A model generated the notes under the pieces. It was not told the origin of the DNA, made no database searches, and saw only the letters and a program-made list of their open reading frames with translations. Source: Drosophila pseudoobscura (lineage: Eukaryota; Arthropoda; Insecta; Diptera; Drosophilidae). From it: a stretch of DNA of 64,000 nucleotides. Shown piece by piece: positions 62,001 to 64,000 of the stretch. The stretch spans positions 66,417,869 through 66,481,868 of the forward strand of contig NC_046683.1 of assembly GCF_009870125.1 (NCBI RefSeq), given 5' to 3'. Within the stretch, counting starts at the first letter, position 1, and each line of letters begins with the position of its first letter. Both the position numbers and the translations under genes were made by a program.

Positions 62001-63897
62001 AGACAACAGACAACAGACCACAGGCCGGCGAGACCACTGAGAGCCACACAAAACATATTTCAATTAACAGGCCATGACCGTGGCAAAGGCTAAGGCTAAG
62101 ACCAACACCAACACCAACACCGAGAGACCTTCTTCCAAGGCAAAGGCGAAGGTGTGTCCATGGAGTGTGTGCGTGTGCCTGTGTGCGTGTGCGTGTGTGT
62201 GTGGGGGGGGCATCAATCAATGCCGCAGTTAATAATCCACTCGAAAACAAGTGGAGTGCCTGCCTCCGCCGACTGTGCCGACTGTGATCGACTCCCAGCG
62301 TACCCCTCGCCTTGGCCCTGCACGAATATGAGTGATAAATCAAAGGTTCAGGGGCTCCATCTCCCATCTCCCATCTCGCATCTCCATGGCCATCCAGGAG
62401 TGTGGCTCTCCCTTCTCGCGCCATGGGGGCGCCTTGTATGGTGGTCGGATTTTCAATTTCATACGCACCGTTGGATGCAGCAGCAGCCGCCACGACGACG
62501 ACGACGAGGAGGAGGGTTTGGCTTTGAGGTTGCATTTGTGTCGATGTTTGGAGGTTCCACAATTTTATTGATTAACGCGCGCGCATGGATGGATGATCGC
62601 CACGGGTGCAGTCGATTGCTGGGGCAATTTTCATCACTTTTCATCACGTAGCGTAGCAGCCAGACATCGAGAAAGACGGACAGACAGCCAGCCGAGCAGT
62701 AATTAAAATGTATTTTCTTCAAACATTTTCTTGGGGGATTCTTACAGCTTACAGGGTGGTCACTCCCCTCCCTCTCTACCCTCTACCCCTCTCTGTATTC
62801 CTTTCTGCAGCATTGCAGGCGGCGGCAGTGGCAGCAGCTGTCGTCACCAAAAGCCAAGGTAATATTTCACAGAGTACTCCTCCACGCTCCCTGCTCCCTG
62901 CTCCACCCTGCCTCCTCCTGGGCTTCATCGTCATCATCAATTTTATGAATACCCCCACACCTCACACACACAAAACACACACACACACCCACAGCAGAGT
63001 GTTAAAGCGCGAAAAAGTAGCAGCAGCAGCAACAATAAAAGTTGGCCAATTTGTTTCGCTTTGTCTCGTTCCCAGTAGACGCCACCCCCTTTTGAGGCAC
63101 AAAATAGTCAACAATACGACTGAAACATGCCCATTAATAGAGGAAATATGGCCTGGAATGAGTGCAGAATGGAGTGGAACAACAAATAGGGGAAATACTA
63201 ACCGAATCGTGGGGATTTTCGGCCTTTGGATGGGCCTCGAATAAGAAAGGGCATGGATGCTAAAAGTCAACAAGAGTTTGGCCACCAAATCGGGTTGCTC
63301 CTAGGAGTTGCAGTCCAGTGAAAATACTGTAAATATATCCCATATCCATTCTCTTCTGGGAGATGCTCTTCCTTCCGCCCACGACACCCCGTATATACCC
63401 CTTGGATCCACTCCTACAGGGCATATAGCAAAAAACAGGGTTACAGCTAAAAAACAAAAAACAATGCCAGGTGAATGCGGCTCAAAGCCATGTTGCAAGT
63501 TGGCCTGACAGACAATCAAGTGGCGGCTGCCCGGCGTCTGCTCTGCGAGGGGGAGCCGAGCCGAGCCGAGCCGCTGCTTTTCGACACTCATTTGCAATTT
63601 TTTGTTAATTTTTTGTTGTTGCTGTTTGCCGTTTGCTGTTTGCAGACCTTGCGATGGTTCCTGGCGATAAGAGAAACTCGCAACTGCCACTGCAGCACAA
63701 TGCAATAATTACAATTTATATTTGCAGATAGAAATCGCGCACATTAAGCAAGCAGCGGCGCAAATGCTGCAACTACCACACTGCCTGCCACAGAAAAAGC
63801 TGTCAACGTGTGCGTTTTAACGCTTCGTCGGTCTGGCGGCCAGTGGGTGAAGTTTTTGGTAGTTGCCTCCAGGCGGCAGCTGCTTCCAGTCTGCCGA

Positions 63898-63923
63898 GCA
63901 GCAGCAGCAGCAGCAGCAGCAGC
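63898..63923. repeat. (CAG)n trinucleotide microsatellite
   Basis: About eight uninterrupted AGC/CAG units near the right edge, in GC-richer DNA without an exon signature. Confidence 0.9.
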
Positions 63924-64000
63924 GCAAGTGGCAGCTGCCTCTTCTCTGGCCGGGGACGGGGGCTGCTGCAGGGGTCATTGCCAAAAAATTTCAATCAACT

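Larger units (their letters stand above)
53966..64000. other. Non-coding right end of window
   Basis: No supported gene. 53966-54240 is T/C-rich unique-looking DNA that may continue the structured element. Beyond it are simple repeats: CGAGATA heptamers (about 55587-55613), CA (58905-58923), ACCGG pentamers (59000-59022), CAT/TCA trimers (60914-60942), TTG/CTG (61555-61600), CA (62960-62985) and CAG (63898-63923). A 64-codon frame at 60306-60500 begins with a hydrophobic stretch but has no other support. AT-richer plain DNA at 61010-61400 shows nothing recognised. Confidence 0.55.

Overview
This window looks like nuclear DNA of a Drosophila species. A close relative of rhomboid is interrupted by short GT-AG introns, there are two nuclear tRNA-Glu(CTC) genes of insect type, and most other introns are 50-70 nt. 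Between genes lie long non-coding stretches packed with CA, GA, CTG, CCT and hexamer microsatellites. The high microsatellite load recalls the obscura group, but that is an impression and the species is not established. Roughoid and Glu-CTC tRNA genes lying together recalls the 61F-62A region of D. melanogaster 3L (Muller D); this is from memory and not checked.

Layout. 1-17.4 kb: non-coding, with one degenerate mariner transposase relic (about 6.64-7.15 kb) and a cluster of short dyad-symmetric motifs at 13.1-13.4 kb. 17.46-17.82 kb: a TATA/Inr core promoter followed by a GTAAGT splice donor, the best candidate for the distal promoter and leader exon of the rhomboid-type gene. 17.8-33.36 kb: probably its first intron, containing a tRNA-Glu(CTC) at 29.46 kb. 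33.36-36.6 kb: leader exon with a poly-Ala upstream ORF, three coding exons encoding a complete 346-residue rhomboid intramembrane protease (most likely roughoid/rhomboid-3), then a polyadenylation signal. 36.6-49.9 kb: non-coding. 49.94 kb: a second, identical tRNA-Glu(CTC). 50.14 kb: a small ORF with a signal-peptide-like segment. 50.6-53.7 kb: a seven-exon gene for a DC-STAMP-domain membrane protein with a C-terminal RING finger (DCST1/sneaky family, sperm proteins), ending in a 21-copy pentapeptide repeat. 53.78-53.97 kb: an unidentified, strongly foldable element. 54-64 kb: non-coding and microsatellite-rich.

Functionally the two protein genes are unrelated. The rhomboid protease would release Spitz-type EGFR ligands in the secretory pathway; the DCST protein is expected in sperm. 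The most unusual observations are the pentapeptide-repeat tail on the DCST protein and the structured, partly tRNA-Ser-like element just downstream of it. All exon structures were worked out by eye from splice signals and reading frame. No database search was run.
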